The position numbers and the translations under genes are program-made. From Allorhizobium pseudoryzae (lineage in GTDB: Bacteria > Pseudomonadota > Alphaproteobacteria > Rhizobiales > Rhizobiaceae), in contig NZ_CP049242.1 of the NCBI RefSeq assembly GCF_011046245.1, forward strand, positions 1 to 64,000: DNA of 64,000 bases, written 5' to 3'. Shown one piece after another: positions 17,409-26,022 of this stretch; the first letter of the stretch is position 1; every line of letters starts with the position of its first letter. A model generated the notes under the pieces. That model was given only the letters and a program-made list of their open reading frames with translations. It was not told where the DNA came from and made no database searches.

Positions 17409-18126
17409 AGCTACATCTCCTGTTTGTCAACGTCTCTTTCGTCTCCTGCTGGATAGTGTATCCTGCCACAATGTCTTTACGCAATTCGGCAGCGTCTGCC
17501 TCAAACAGTGCCGACAGAAGGCATGAGTAGGCACCGCGGTAGTCCGTCAGGAAATCCAAATCAATGCCAGCACGCAGAAAGACAGAAGAGTCGTATAGCG
17601 CTCTTCCGCCCGGTGCATTGATATAGCGATTGCCGCCGTGCTTACGAACAATTTCAATGATCCGTTCCTGACCACCAAGGGATGCAGGCAGACTCAGATC
17701 ACTGCTCCGAACAATCTGACAAGCCAAGCCCAAGGCCCCGGCCACCATGCAAAGCGATCGTTCAAGAAACGGCACCAAAAGTCCATCGGGTGCGTTCAAA
17801 AGGCTGACCACCTGTTGGCGCAATATTGTATCACATCGCATTGAAATCGGCAGCTTGTTGAGTTGCAGGCGAAGACGTTCGGGTGCATCGGCGGCAAAGC
17901 GCATTTCGTTAATGCAGCTGTCGCGCGGTGCCGGGTCCAACGGCAGCGTGATCCACCGCCCGAACCCGGGCAAAGCCGAACGGTGGACTCGGCCGCGGCG
18001 GGGAAACTGCACGCAGTCCAGGATAACGAACACATCGGCCGCCGCCATCAGGCGATAGTAGCCGCCATAGGGAAAGAAGTAGGGCTGCATGACAGCGATG
18101 GTTTTCGTATCGCGCGCTTTAATCAT
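17386..18126 (-). CDS. WbqC-like family protein
   Basis: 246 residues. IAVMQPYFFPYGGYYRLMAA (residues 10-29), VFVILDCVQFPRRG, and GGNRYINAPGGRALYDSSVF then YRGAYSCLLSALF define the WbqC family (PF08889), found in O-antigen loci and often next to amino-sugar transferases. Its biochemical role is not firmly established. Start ATG 18126 overlaps the stop of the upstream NeuD-like gene (TGATG). Its 3-prime end overlaps the methyltransferase by 23 bases, so expression is probably coupled. Confidence 0.88.
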   Translation of the reverse strand: MIKARDTKTIAVMQPYFFPYGGYYRLMAAADVFVILDCVQFPRRGRVHRSALPGFGRWITLPLDPAPRDSCINEMRFAADAPERLRLQLNKLPISMRCDTILRQQVVSLLNAPDGLLVPFLERSLCMVAGALGLACQIVRSSDLSLPASLGGQERIIEIVRKHGGNRYINAPGGRALYDSSVFLRAGIDLDFLTDYRGAYSCLLSALFEADAAELRKDIVAGYTIQQETKETLTNRRCSCGQQKYL

Positions 18127-18812
18127 CAGCCAAGCAGCGTACGTGCAAAGCGCCGTGCCCCATTCGCCACGACCCGCACGCCGCGCGTCACTGCAAGCGC
18201 ACCATCAGGCAGGCTTTCGGTCAAATTGGTTCCCGCGCCCACGATACAACCAGAGCCAACGCTTAGATTATCAGCAAGACCCGTTTGGCCACCAAAGAAG
18301 GTACAATCGCCGACTCGGGCATTGCCGGCAATGCCGCAGAACGATGCGAAAAAGCAAAAATCTCCGACCGTGGCGTGGTGACCAATATGAACCTTGCTCC
18401 ACAAGATCGTTCCCGCACCCAGCCGGGCATAGGGCTGCACGGTACAATCTTCAAGAATGACAGTGTTCTCGCCAATCTCTGCCCCGCCGACATGTGATGA
18501 TGGATGGATGTAGGTCACAAATTGATAGCCTAGATCCTTGGCCTCAAAGTGGCGATCGCGACGAAACTTGTTGTTGCCGCGATAGCTGACAGGTCCCAAA
18601 AGCCGAACGTGATCAGGAGGAAATGAGCGGGTCACATTATCCCAAGCGGCCACAGGCAACCCCTTGAATTCACCAGTCGGTGGCAGATACTCTCGATCTA
18701 CAGTAAAGCCTACCAGATTGAGATTCGGGTCTTCTTGAATGTAGTGCGCCATAACCTCAGCGATCTGGCCGACCCCGAACAGAATGACGTCCAACGCGGG
18801 TATTCCTTCCAT
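18126..18812 (-). CDS. NeuD/PglD-like sugar O- or N-acyltransferase
   Basis: Start ATG 18812 is chosen; GTG at 18845 is an alternative and neither has a clear ribosome site. 228 residues. The N-terminal Rossmann-like part (LDVILFGVGQIAEVMAHYIQ) and C-terminal hexapeptide left-handed beta-helix (VGGAEIGENTVILEDC, PYARLGAGTILWSKVHIGHH, GDCTFFGGQTGL) are the NeuD/PglD architecture. The His in HIGHHATVGDFCFF is the probable catalytic base. With the divergent DegT aminotransferase this suggests synthesis and acylation of an amino sugar. Confidence 0.85.
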   Translation of the reverse strand: MEGIPALDVILFGVGQIAEVMAHYIQEDPNLNLVGFTVDREYLPPTGEFKGLPVAAWDNVTRSFPPDHVRLLGPVSYRGNNKFRRDRHFEAKDLGYQFVTYIHPSSHVGGAEIGENTVILEDCTVQPYARLGAGTILWSKVHIGHHATVGDFCFFASFCGIAGNARVGDCTFFGGQTGLADNLSVGSGCIVGAGTNLTESLPDGALAVTRGVRVVANGARRFARTLLG

Positions 18813-19947
18813 GCTCAGTTCAAAGAGCCCGGCCACTTCTTGCACAGCCTATGAGGATCGGATCCCTGTTGCCCGGCCAGCGTTACCGCGTACCGAGTAC
18901 TTGGTACCATATCTGCGCCAGATTGACGAGGCACAAATTTACTCCAACCATGGTCCACTGGTCGACCAGTTCGAAGCGCGAATGGCAGCGCGGTTGGGCC
19001 TGCGCAAAGCCAATGTAATCTCGTGCAGCACCGGCACGATGGCGCTTGTCGGGCTCATACGCGCCGCGCGCAACTTGTCAGGGCATCTCGGTCATCTCTG
19101 TTTGCTTCCGGCCTACACCTTTGTGGCAACTGCGGGCGCGGCCCTCTCCTGCGGCTATGAATGCCATGTTGTTGATGTTGATCCCATCAGTTGGGCGGTG
19201 GATCCTGCGGCGCTGCTCCGCCATCCGCGACTGTCCGAGGTTGGCCTTGTGCTGCCGGTTGCACCTTATGGCCGAAGTATTGATCTGCCGGGCTGGCAGG
19301 CGTTTCATGCAGACACCGGAATTCCGGTTGTGATTGATGCAGCAGCCTGTCTTGACCAACTGCTTCGGTCGGGGGCCAGTCTGCCCGACACAATTCCGCT
19401 CGCCGTGAGCCTGCATGCGACCAAGAGCTTTGGGTGCGGCGAAGGCGGGTTAGTGCTGTCGCGGAACAGCGCCTTGGTAGAAGAGACATATAAAGTGCTC
19501 AATAACGGCTTTTTGGGATCGCGCGAAGCGCAGACCGCGGGGCTGAACGGGAAAATGAGTGAATACACCGCGGCTGTCGCACTGGCAGAACTGGATAACT
19601 TTGCCAACAAACTTGACCGGTGGGCGGCCGTTGCGATGGCCTATTCCGCTACCCAGCAGGCTAGTGGTGTACGACTTTGGACCGCGCCCGATATCTCCTC
19701 CTGCTATGTTCTTGCTGAGGCCAGAACTGCCGCTCATGCCGCAATATTGCGTGCGCGGCTCACCGAAAAGGGCATCGACATTCGGAACTGGTATGGTGCG
19801 GGACTATCTGCTCACCCCGCATATGCGCATCTGCGAAAGGACGTGTTGACCGCAAGCGACGACGTCGCCAGCCGGATTATAGGTCTGCCTTGCTTTACCG
19901 GATTGTCGGAGCAAGATATCCGCCGGATTACAAATCTACTGACGTGA
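18811..19947 (+). CDS. DegT/DnrJ/EryC1-family PLP aminotransferase
   Basis: Start ATG 18811 is chosen (ATG 18784 is possible). The family begins in earnest at RIPVARPALPRTEYL. The PLP lysine is in SLHATKSFGCGEGGL, the substrate-loop Asp is in PVVIDAAACLDQL, and NGKMSEYTAAVALAELDNF is the conserved helix. 378 residues is the usual length. It transfers an amino group to a keto-sugar nucleotide, giving an amino sugar that the divergent NeuD-like protein could acylate. The cofactor glycine stretch and the C-terminal domain look intact. Confidence 0.85.
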   Translation: MLSSKSPATSCTAYEDRIPVARPALPRTEYLVPYLRQIDEAQIYSNHGPLVDQFEARMAARLGLRKANVISCSTGTMALVGLIRAARNLSGHLGHLCLLPAYTFVATAGAALSCGYECHVVDVDPISWAVDPAALLRHPRLSEVGLVLPVAPYGRSIDLPGWQAFHADTGIPVVIDAAACLDQLLRSGASLPDTIPLAVSLHATKSFGCGEGGLVLSRNSALVEETYKVLNNGFLGSREAQTAGLNGKMSEYTAAVALAELDNFANKLDRWAAVAMAYSATQQASGVRLWTAPDISSCYVLAEARTAAHAAILRARLTEKGIDIRNWYGAGLSAHPAYAHLRKDVLTASDDVASRIIGLPCFTGLSEQDIRRITNLLT

Positions 19948-20029
19948 GCCGTCGTATCTGCATTCGGCTCGGGCATTCCGAGCGCACTTGATTGATGTTC
20001 AAAAATCCAACCATCTTTCGCAGGACGCG

Positions 20030-20705
20030 GAAATGGATCACCATCTTTCCAGCGATGGCGGTCGCGCAATAATCGCGGTAGCTATCGACACGGACGGCAA
20101 GCCGGAAATCGTCGGCCTGCATACTGGCCCTTCCGAAGCCGAACCGTTCTGGACCTCGCTCCTGCGTGAGCTGGTGCGCCGAGGGCTGACCGGCGTCAAG
20201 CTCGTCATCTCCGATGCTCATGAAGGATTGAAGGCTGCCATCACCCATGTGTTCGGCGCAACATGGCAGAGATGTCGGGTTCACGCCATGCGCAATGCGC
20301 TTGCCTATGTGCCCAAAGGTCAGCAGACCATGGTGGCAGCCGCGATCCGCCCAGCCTTCCTCCAGCCCGACCATAAAGGAGCCGTTCGGACCTGGCGGCA
20401 TGTCGCCGACCAGCTCCGCGCCAGATGACCAAAACTGGGGACATTCATGGACAATGCAGAGGTTGACGTGCTTGCCTTATGGCGTTCCCGTCCCAACATC
20501 GCACCAAGCTCCACAGCACGAACCCTCTGGAGCGCTTGAACAAGCAAGTGAAGCGCCGCGCTGATGTCGTTGGCATCTTTCCCAACGAAGACAGCATTGT
20601 CCGGCTCATCGAAGCGGTCCTCCTCGAGGCCAACGAGGAATGGCAGCTTCAGCGCCGCTACATGCAGATCGAGGCATGGCAGAGCTCAACACACAAACAA
20701 TCGAG
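20030..20705 (+). pseudogene. Second IS256-family transposase remnant
   Basis: From MDHHLSSDGG the reading jumps directly to AIIAVAIDTDGKPEIVGLHT, GVKLVISDAHEGLKAAITHV and WQRCRVHAMRNALAYVPKGQ, so the N-terminal core is deleted. A frameshift near 20425-20480 follows. The C-terminus is then seen in another frame: HRTKLHSTNPLERLNKQVKR, DVVGIFPNEDSIVRLIEAVL. It is a different subtype from the IS256 at 5184. I see no gene in 20706-20904. Confidence 0.75.
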
Positions 20706-20896
20706 GAGGAAAAGACACTTCAGATTACACCGAAAGCCGCCTGATCATGACGGCCCGGTCCCACACCCAAAATTACACCAACTTGACGGACGCTATCATC
20801 AACCAAGGTGGCTCTGACCTGAAATGTACCATCAACGGAAGGTGCGGCGTTCGTAGCGCTCACGTTTGAGTATGGTTCTGGTAGTGCTGTCAACCG

Positions 20897-20904
20897 TGAT
20901 TTTC
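20897..20904. repeat. 8-bp target-site duplication, left copy (second IS66 element)
   Basis: TGATTTTC lies directly before the GTAAGCGC terminus at 20905 and is repeated exactly at 23476-23483. Confidence 0.92.
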
Positions 20905-20986
20905 GTAAGCGCTAATTTCGGCGCACCTTTTACGACGGACGCCTCTGCCGCATGAAGTGTCCACTTGAAATAGGTGGACGCCAAAT

Positions 20987-21428
20987 ATGAGTGATGAAGA
21001 GCAGACACTGCGTGTGCGGCTTGTGGGGCGTGATGGGCGCCGCCGCTATGATCCAGCATCAAAGGCACGGCTTGTAGCGGCCTGCCTTGAGCCTGGCGTT
21101 TCGATATCAGGCCTTGCGCTTGCCCATGGGTCAACGCGAACGTTCTGCGCAAGTGGGTCAAAGATGCCAGGGAATCCGGGTTGCCGACGGTATCATCACG
21201 ATCGGCGTTTATCCCGGTCATAGCGGCCGACTGTGGCCGGCCTGATGAGACCCGCTCACTGGATGTGGAGGTCGCACGAGGTGAAAGCCAACCGGCATCA
21301 CTGGGGCGGACAGCAGGACCTTGTGGTTCTTCCAAGATCAGGGCGTTGCTGCCGAACGGCGTGAAGCTTTCGCTGGAATGTGGGGATGTGGATGCGTTGA
21401 CGGCAATCATCGGAGCGCTTGGCCATGT
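20987..21428 (+). pseudogene. IS66 TnpA, frameshifted
   Basis: ATG 20987. The N-terminal helix-turn-helix reads RRRYDPASKARLVAACLEPG, VSISGLALAHG. An indel near 21128 then shifts the reading (the other frame gives NANVLRKWVKDARESG), and the C-terminal part SSKIRALLPNGVKLSLECG, DVDALTAIIGALG is again recognisable. If the frameshift is real, TnpA is lost. A sequencing error is possible. Confidence 0.8.
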
Positions 21429-21778
21429 TCAGACTGGGCGCTGATCTCAAGGTCTACCTGCACCGCGAACCGATCGACTTTCGCGCCGGCATCAACAGCC
21501 TTGCTGTTCTGGTGCAGGAGACGATGGAGCTCGATCCGTTTGCGCCTGCGGTTTTTGCCTTTTGCAATCGTCGCCGCGACCGGATGAAGCTGTTGTTCTT
21601 CGATCGGTGCGGTTTTGTGATGGTCCTGAAACGATTGACCGAGGACAGATTCCGATGGCCACGCCGAGAAACTGCGGTGGTGTCGCTTTCGACTGAGCAA
21701 TTGCACTGGATTCTCGACGGCATCGATATTGATGCGATAGTCCGTCATCCGGTTCGGCAATACCAGATCGCCGGGTGA
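21425..21778 (+). CDS. IS66 accessory protein TnpB
   Basis: 117 residues. LGADLKVYLHREPIDFRAGI, FCNRRRDRMKLLFFDRCGFV and MVLKRLTEDRFRWPR are the conserved blocks of the IS66 Orf2/TnpB family (PF05717). The start ATG overlaps the end of tnpA, as is usual in this family. It is needed for IS66 transposition, though its exact role is not settled. Confidence 0.93.
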   Translation: MFRLGADLKVYLHREPIDFRAGINSLAVLVQETMELDPFAPAVFAFCNRRRDRMKLLFFDRCGFVMVLKRLTEDRFRWPRRETAVVSLSTEQLHWILDGIDIDAIVRHPVRQYQIAG

Positions 21779-21832
21779 CGGCTCTGAACGTCTTCGGTTG
21801 ACGGAGGGAAACGGTTCAGATTCAAGAATCTG

Positions 21833-23404
21833 ATGATCCGACCCGGCGAACCCACTGTTGAGGAGTTGATGGCGCGCATTGCCGCGCTACAGGCGGAAAA
21901 CCGTCAGCTCACGGAACGCGTGGTCAAACTCGAGGAAGAGTTGGTGCTGGCGCGGCTTCATCGTTTTGCGCCGAAAAGTGAAAAGCACGTGGACCGCCTC
22001 TTCGATGAAGCCGAGCAGGTTGCCGATGAAGAGGACGCTGGTGACGAAGACGGCGATCTCATCGACCTGCCGGACACTGGCTTTCCGGCGACCGAGAAAA
22101 CGCAGGGCAAGAAGCGCGGCCGCAAGCCCCTGCCGGAACACTTGCCGCGCGAGCGCGTCGAATATGACCTTGCCGATGATCAGAAGGGCTGCCCTTGTTG
22201 CCGCCACCAGATGCATCGCATGGGCGAGGCTGTTACCGAGCAGCTCCACATCGAGGTGAAGGCCAAGGTCCTGCAGAATGTGCGGTTCAAATATGCCTGC
22301 CGCTATTGCGACCGGACCGGTATCAATACGCCTGTTGTCCTTGCGCCAATGCCCGCCCAGCCTCTGCCCGGCAGTATCGCCACGGCCTCGACACTGGCAT
22401 TTGCACTGGTCCACAAATACGTCGATGGCACACCGCTCTACCGTCTGGCGCAGGCTTTCGAGCGCGCCGGCGTTCCCATCAGCCGCGGCGCTCTCGGGCA
22501 CTGGGTGATCGGATCGAGCGAGAGGCATCTCTCCCGCATCTACGATGCGCTGAAGCTGCGGCTGAGGGCGCAGCCGCTCATCCATGGCGACGAGACGACG
22601 GTCCAGGTCCTGAAGGAAAAGGACAGGGAGGCCACCAGCACATCCTATATGTGGGCGTATCGGAGCAGCGAGGATAGCAATGAACCGATCGTGCTTCTCG
22701 ACTACCAACCCGGCCGCGGCCAGATTTATCCGCAGGCCTTCCTCGGCGACTACCGCGGCATATTGATGAGCGATGGCTACACCGCCTGGCGAACGTTGGA
22801 AGGGGCAACGCATCTGGGATGCATGGCCCATTCCAGGCGTCGCTTCGTCGATGCCCTGAAGACAAGGAAGAAAGGCGGCGGACCACCGGAGCAGGCGCTG
22901 ACGTTCTTCGAGCAGCTCTACCGTATCGAAAGCCAAGCCAGAGGAGAAAAGGCGGAAGCTTACGAAACGCAAGCCGACTGCATTCGCCGTTTCCGCCAGC
23001 AGCACAGCGTCCCCATCCTGATTGCCCTAAAAGCATGGCTCGATGACATCGCGCCAAAGGTCCTGCCCGACAGCAAGATCGGCGATGCCGTATCCTACAC
23101 CCTGAACCAGTGGGAATACCTGACGCGCTACACCCAAGACGGCAGGATGCCGATCGACAACAACCTGCTGGAACGTGATATCAGGATTTTTGCCACTGGA
23201 AGAAAATCCTGGCTGTTCAGCGATACTGCGGACGGAGCCAAGGCCAGTGCCGTCGTCTACAGCATCATGCTGACCTGCCGCGCCTGCGGTATCGAACCCT
23301 TGGCTTACTTGCGCCACATCCTCAGCGAATTGCCGCAACGCACATCGGATGCCGACATCTCCGACCTGCTGCCATTCAACTTCGCCAGGACCGCTACCGC
23401 CTGA
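21833..23404 (+). CDS. IS66 transposase TnpC
   Basis: 523 residues, full length. The domains in order are an N-terminal leucine-rich helix (EELMARIAALQAENRQLTER), a basic and zinc-finger region (CPCCRHQMHRMGE), the central DDE domain (LIHGDETTVQVL, YRGILMSDGYTAWRTLEG, MAHSRRRFVDAL, DNNLLERDIRIFATGRKSWL) and the C-terminal LRHILSELPQRTSDADISDL, LPFNF tail. It appears intact. Confidence 0.95.
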   Translation: MIRPGEPTVEELMARIAALQAENRQLTERVVKLEEELVLARLHRFAPKSEKHVDRLFDEAEQVADEEDAGDEDGDLIDLPDTGFPATEKTQGKKRGRKPLPEHLPRERVEYDLADDQKGCPCCRHQMHRMGEAVTEQLHIEVKAKVLQNVRFKYACRYCDRTGINTPVVLAPMPAQPLPGSIATASTLAFALVHKYVDGTPLYRLAQAFERAGVPISRGALGHWVIGSSERHLSRIYDALKLRLRAQPLIHGDETTVQVLKEKDREATSTSYMWAYRSSEDSNEPIVLLDYQPGRGQIYPQAFLGDYRGILMSDGYTAWRTLEGATHLGCMAHSRRRFVDALKTRKKGGGPPEQALTFFEQLYRIESQARGEKAEAYETQADCIRRFRQQHSVPILIALKAWLDDIAPKVLPDSKIGDAVSYTLNQWEYLTRYTQDGRMPIDNNLLERDIRIFATGRKSWLFSDTADGAKASAVVYSIMLTCRACGIEPLAYLRHILSELPQRTSDADISDLLPFNFARTATA

Positions 23405-23475
23405 TCCCAGACAAACGCGTGACAGCCACGCCGGTCAAACGACACGCGTCAACGTGCAGGGAAATGTGCGCTTAC

Positions 23476-23483
23476 TGATTTTC
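23476..23483. repeat. 8-bp target-site duplication, right copy (second IS66 element)
   Basis: TGATTTTC follows the right IS66 terminus and is identical to 20897-20904. Confidence 0.92.
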
Positions 23484-23587
23484 TCCATTAGTGCGCTATT
23501 GAGCAATATTGATCCGGTACTGACATGTAGGCCAACATCGGCTATTCCGCGTTGTATGCGCGAAGTGTGGAGTTGGAGAAGGCAGCG

Positions 23588-24628
23588 ATGTTGAGCGGTG
23601 GAATTAGAGCGAGGGCGCCCCTGCGGTTAGGCTTAGCCGGCGGCGGAACAGACCTCTCGCCGTTTTGCGACGAACATGGTGGCTATGTCATGAATGCCAC
23701 CGTTAGTCTGTATGCCTATGTCCATCTTGCACCCAACTCTGACGGTAAACTCGTTTTTGAAGCAGCAGAGCAGGGCGAGAGGTTTGAAACCGACGCAATC
23801 GCGACTGTTCCTCTCAATCCGGGAACAATACTTCATTGCGGGGTTTACAACCGCATCATCCGCGAATTCAATGCTGGCAAGCCGTTGCCATTGACGATAC
23901 GCACGACAGTGGACGTCCCCGCCGGGTCAGGTATGGGAGGGTCGTCAACTCTTGTAGTGGCGCTTGTTGAGGCGTTCCGGCATTATTTGAGTTTGCCGCT
24001 TGGTGAGTACGATATTGCGCGTCTTGCATTTGAAATCGAGCGTGAGGACCTCAAAGTTGCAGGCGGCAGGCAGGATCAGTATGCCGCTGCATTCGGAGGC
24101 TTTAATTTTATGGAGTTTAATAGCGGCAATCAGACCATCATAAATCCTTTGAGAATGAAGGCCAGTACGATCCAAGAACTGGAGGCCTCGTTCGTCCTTT
24201 ACTATACCGGTCGCTCCCGCAGTTCATCGTTGATCATCGAGGCTCAACAAGGACAATTGAAAGAGCGCAATGCCACGTCTGTTGAGGCTATGTTATCGCT
24301 AAAGAACGAGGCACTGGAAATGAAGGAAGCTTTGCTCACGGGACGGCTTGATCGTATTGCTGAAATTATGGCGCGAGGGTGGTTGGCGAAGAAGCAAACC
24401 GCGACAGCCGTATCGAACGCTGAAATTGATAGGATTCTCGACCTTGCGCTGGAAAATGGAGGCTTGGCGGGTAAAGTCTCCGGTGCCGGTGGTGGTGGAT
24501 TTGTATCTATTATTGCCAGCCCATCTGAGCGCTATCGTGTTATGAATGCACTTCGCAAGGAACCCGGTCAGTTGCTCCCTGTGGTATTCACGGCGGAAGG
24601 CGTCTGCTCATGGAGGCAGACTCTTTGA
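23588..24628 (+). CDS. hddA: D-glycero-D-manno-heptose 7-phosphate kinase-like GHMP kinase (HddA)
   Basis: ATG 23588 is preferred over an upstream start because GGAGAAGG precedes it; 346 residues. RAPLRLGLAGGGTDLSPFCD (residues 6-25) is the heptose/fucose-kinase N-motif. TTVDVPAGSGMGGSSTLVVA (about 113-132) is the GHMP ATP loop, and AGKVSGAGGGGFVSIIA is the third motif. It should phosphorylate a heptose 7-phosphate at C1. It overlaps the hddC-gmhB fusion by 19 bases. GmhA, the preceding isomerase, is not in the window and may be chromosomal. Confidence 0.88.
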   Translation: MLSGGIRARAPLRLGLAGGGTDLSPFCDEHGGYVMNATVSLYAYVHLAPNSDGKLVFEAAEQGERFETDAIATVPLNPGTILHCGVYNRIIREFNAGKPLPLTIRTTVDVPAGSGMGGSSTLVVALVEAFRHYLSLPLGEYDIARLAFEIEREDLKVAGGRQDQYAAAFGGFNFMEFNSGNQTIINPLRMKASTIQELEASFVLYYTGRSRSSSLIIEAQQGQLKERNATSVEAMLSLKNEALEMKEALLTGRLDRIAEIMARGWLAKKQTATAVSNAEIDRILDLALENGGLAGKVSGAGGGGFVSIIASPSERYRVMNALRKEPGQLLPVVFTAEGVCSWRQTL

Positions 24629-25866
24629 ATACCGTTTTGCAAAGCGCTCGACAGGCCGTTATTCTAGTCGGCGGAAAAGGTACGCGTCTGGGTGACCTGA
24701 CTAAGAATACACCCAAACCGCTAATGCGAATTGATGACAACTCGCTGTTTCTCGACCACGTTATCTTCAACATCGCTCGACAAAGCTTCGACGAAATACT
24801 TCTGCTTGCGGGGCATTTGGGAGAACAATTTATAGGCCGGTATCACGGGAAACACGTCTGTGGCGCGGCTGTTAGAGTAATACAAGAGACGACGCCAGCT
24901 GGAACCGGGGGGGCTTTGCTGAACGCAGCAGATGCCTTGCAGGAGGTATTTCTTTTGGCGAATGGCGACACATTCTTTGATGTGAATGTACGTCAACTAG
25001 ATAGGATCCTTCTTAAAAAGTCAGACGCACTCGGAGTTATGGCGCTGCGTCATGAGCCAGATAGTGGTCGCTACGGTGCTGTAGTGCTGGAGAATGGCTA
25101 TTTGACTGGTTTTCGAGAAAAGGAGCAGCCGATTCACGGTGGAGCTCTCATTAATGCCGGAGCAGGAGTCTTCCGCAAAGATGTGCTCACGTTCATTAAC
25201 AATGTTCCGTGTTCCATTGAGAGTGACGTGTACCCGAAGCTCGCTGATCAACGTCGGATAATGGGGCACGAATTTCCTGGATACTTTATTGATATTGGCC
25301 TTCCAGAAACGCTAGAATTTGCTCGTAATACACTGCCGCAGAAACGGTACCGCCCAGCCCTCTTTCTCGATCGTGATGGTGTCATCAATGAGGACTATGG
25401 CTACACCCATAAACCTCAAGATCTCCTGTTTGTAAAAGGTGCCGTCGATCTAATTCGGAGTGCTAACGACATGGGCGCCCTGGTTATCGTTGTTACTAAT
25501 CAGGCGGGCGTCGCACATGGATTTTATGGAATGAATGACGTCGAGATCTTTCATGAGGCGATGAATGAAAGCCTGAACCGACACGGGGCCTTCATAGATG
25601 CATTCTACGCTTGTCCCTTTCATCCGTCAGCAAAAGTTGCGGCCTTTCGCCATCCGGATCACCCCGATCGCAAGCCAAATCCTGGGATGCTGCTTAGAGC
25701 TTTCGATGAATGGCCGATTCTCAGGGAAAGAAGCATTCTAATTGGCGACAAGGAAAGTGACATCGCAGCCGCCGAACGAGCCGGAATCCGGGGTCTTCTA
25801 TTCGATAAAGAGGATCTTAGTTCTTTGAAAAGCAAAGCACTAATGCATTTGCAACGCGTATGTTAG
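24610..25866 (+). CDS. Fused heptose-1-phosphate guanylyltransferase and HAD phosphatase (HddC-GmhB type)
   Basis: 418 residues. The N-terminal half (AVILVGGKGTRLGDLTKNTP, then KPLMRIDDNSL, residues 16-45, and LLANGDTFFDVNV) is a nucleotidyltransferase like HddC. The C-terminal half (ALFLDRDGVINEDYGYTHKP from about residue 250, IVVTNQAGVAHGFY, KPNPGMLLRAFDEW, SILIGDKESDIAAAERAGI) is a GmhB-type HAD phosphatase. GmhB normally has a Cys-x-His...Cys-x-Cys zinc loop; here CPFH is present but the second pair of cysteines is absent. Together with HddA the three activities turn heptose 7-phosphate into a GDP-heptose. Confidence 0.88.
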   Translation: MEADSLNTVLQSARQAVILVGGKGTRLGDLTKNTPKPLMRIDDNSLFLDHVIFNIARQSFDEILLLAGHLGEQFIGRYHGKHVCGAAVRVIQETTPAGTGGALLNAADALQEVFLLANGDTFFDVNVRQLDRILLKKSDALGVMALRHEPDSGRYGAVVLENGYLTGFREKEQPIHGGALINAGAGVFRKDVLTFINNVPCSIESDVYPKLADQRRIMGHEFPGYFIDIGLPETLEFARNTLPQKRYRPALFLDRDGVINEDYGYTHKPQDLLFVKGAVDLIRSANDMGALVIVVTNQAGVAHGFYGMNDVEIFHEAMNESLNRHGAFIDAFYACPFHPSAKVAAFRHPDHPDRKPNPGMLLRAFDEWPILRERSILIGDKESDIAAAERAGIRGLLFDKEDLSSLKSKALMHLQRVC

Positions 25867-26022
25867 GGTACCAGTTGCACCAACTTCTTACTTCAGGGCG
25901 CGAGGAAGTTTACCCACTGAGGGCTAGCTATTTTGGGATGCCTCCTGGGTGGGAGCCGCGACGGGATAAAGGTTCCGAGGAAGCTGCCTGTCTAATTGAT
26001 TTCTGTGCGAGGTTGAGTCCGC

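Larger units (their letters stand above)
20905..23475. mobile_element. IS66-family insertion sequence (2571 bp)
   Basis: The ends are GTAAGCGC-nn-ATTTC at 20905 and the complement ending at 23475, flanked by a perfect 8-bp duplication TGATTTTC. It has the full tnpA-tnpB-tnpC set on the forward strand. tnpA has a frameshift, whereas tnpB and tnpC look intact. The clean duplication marks a comparatively recent insertion between the IS256 debris and the polysaccharide locus. Confidence 0.92.

Noticed and set aside
21887..23005. 372-codon reverse open frame inside the second IS66
   Set aside because: Antisense shadow of TnpC, which is full length and has all family motifs.
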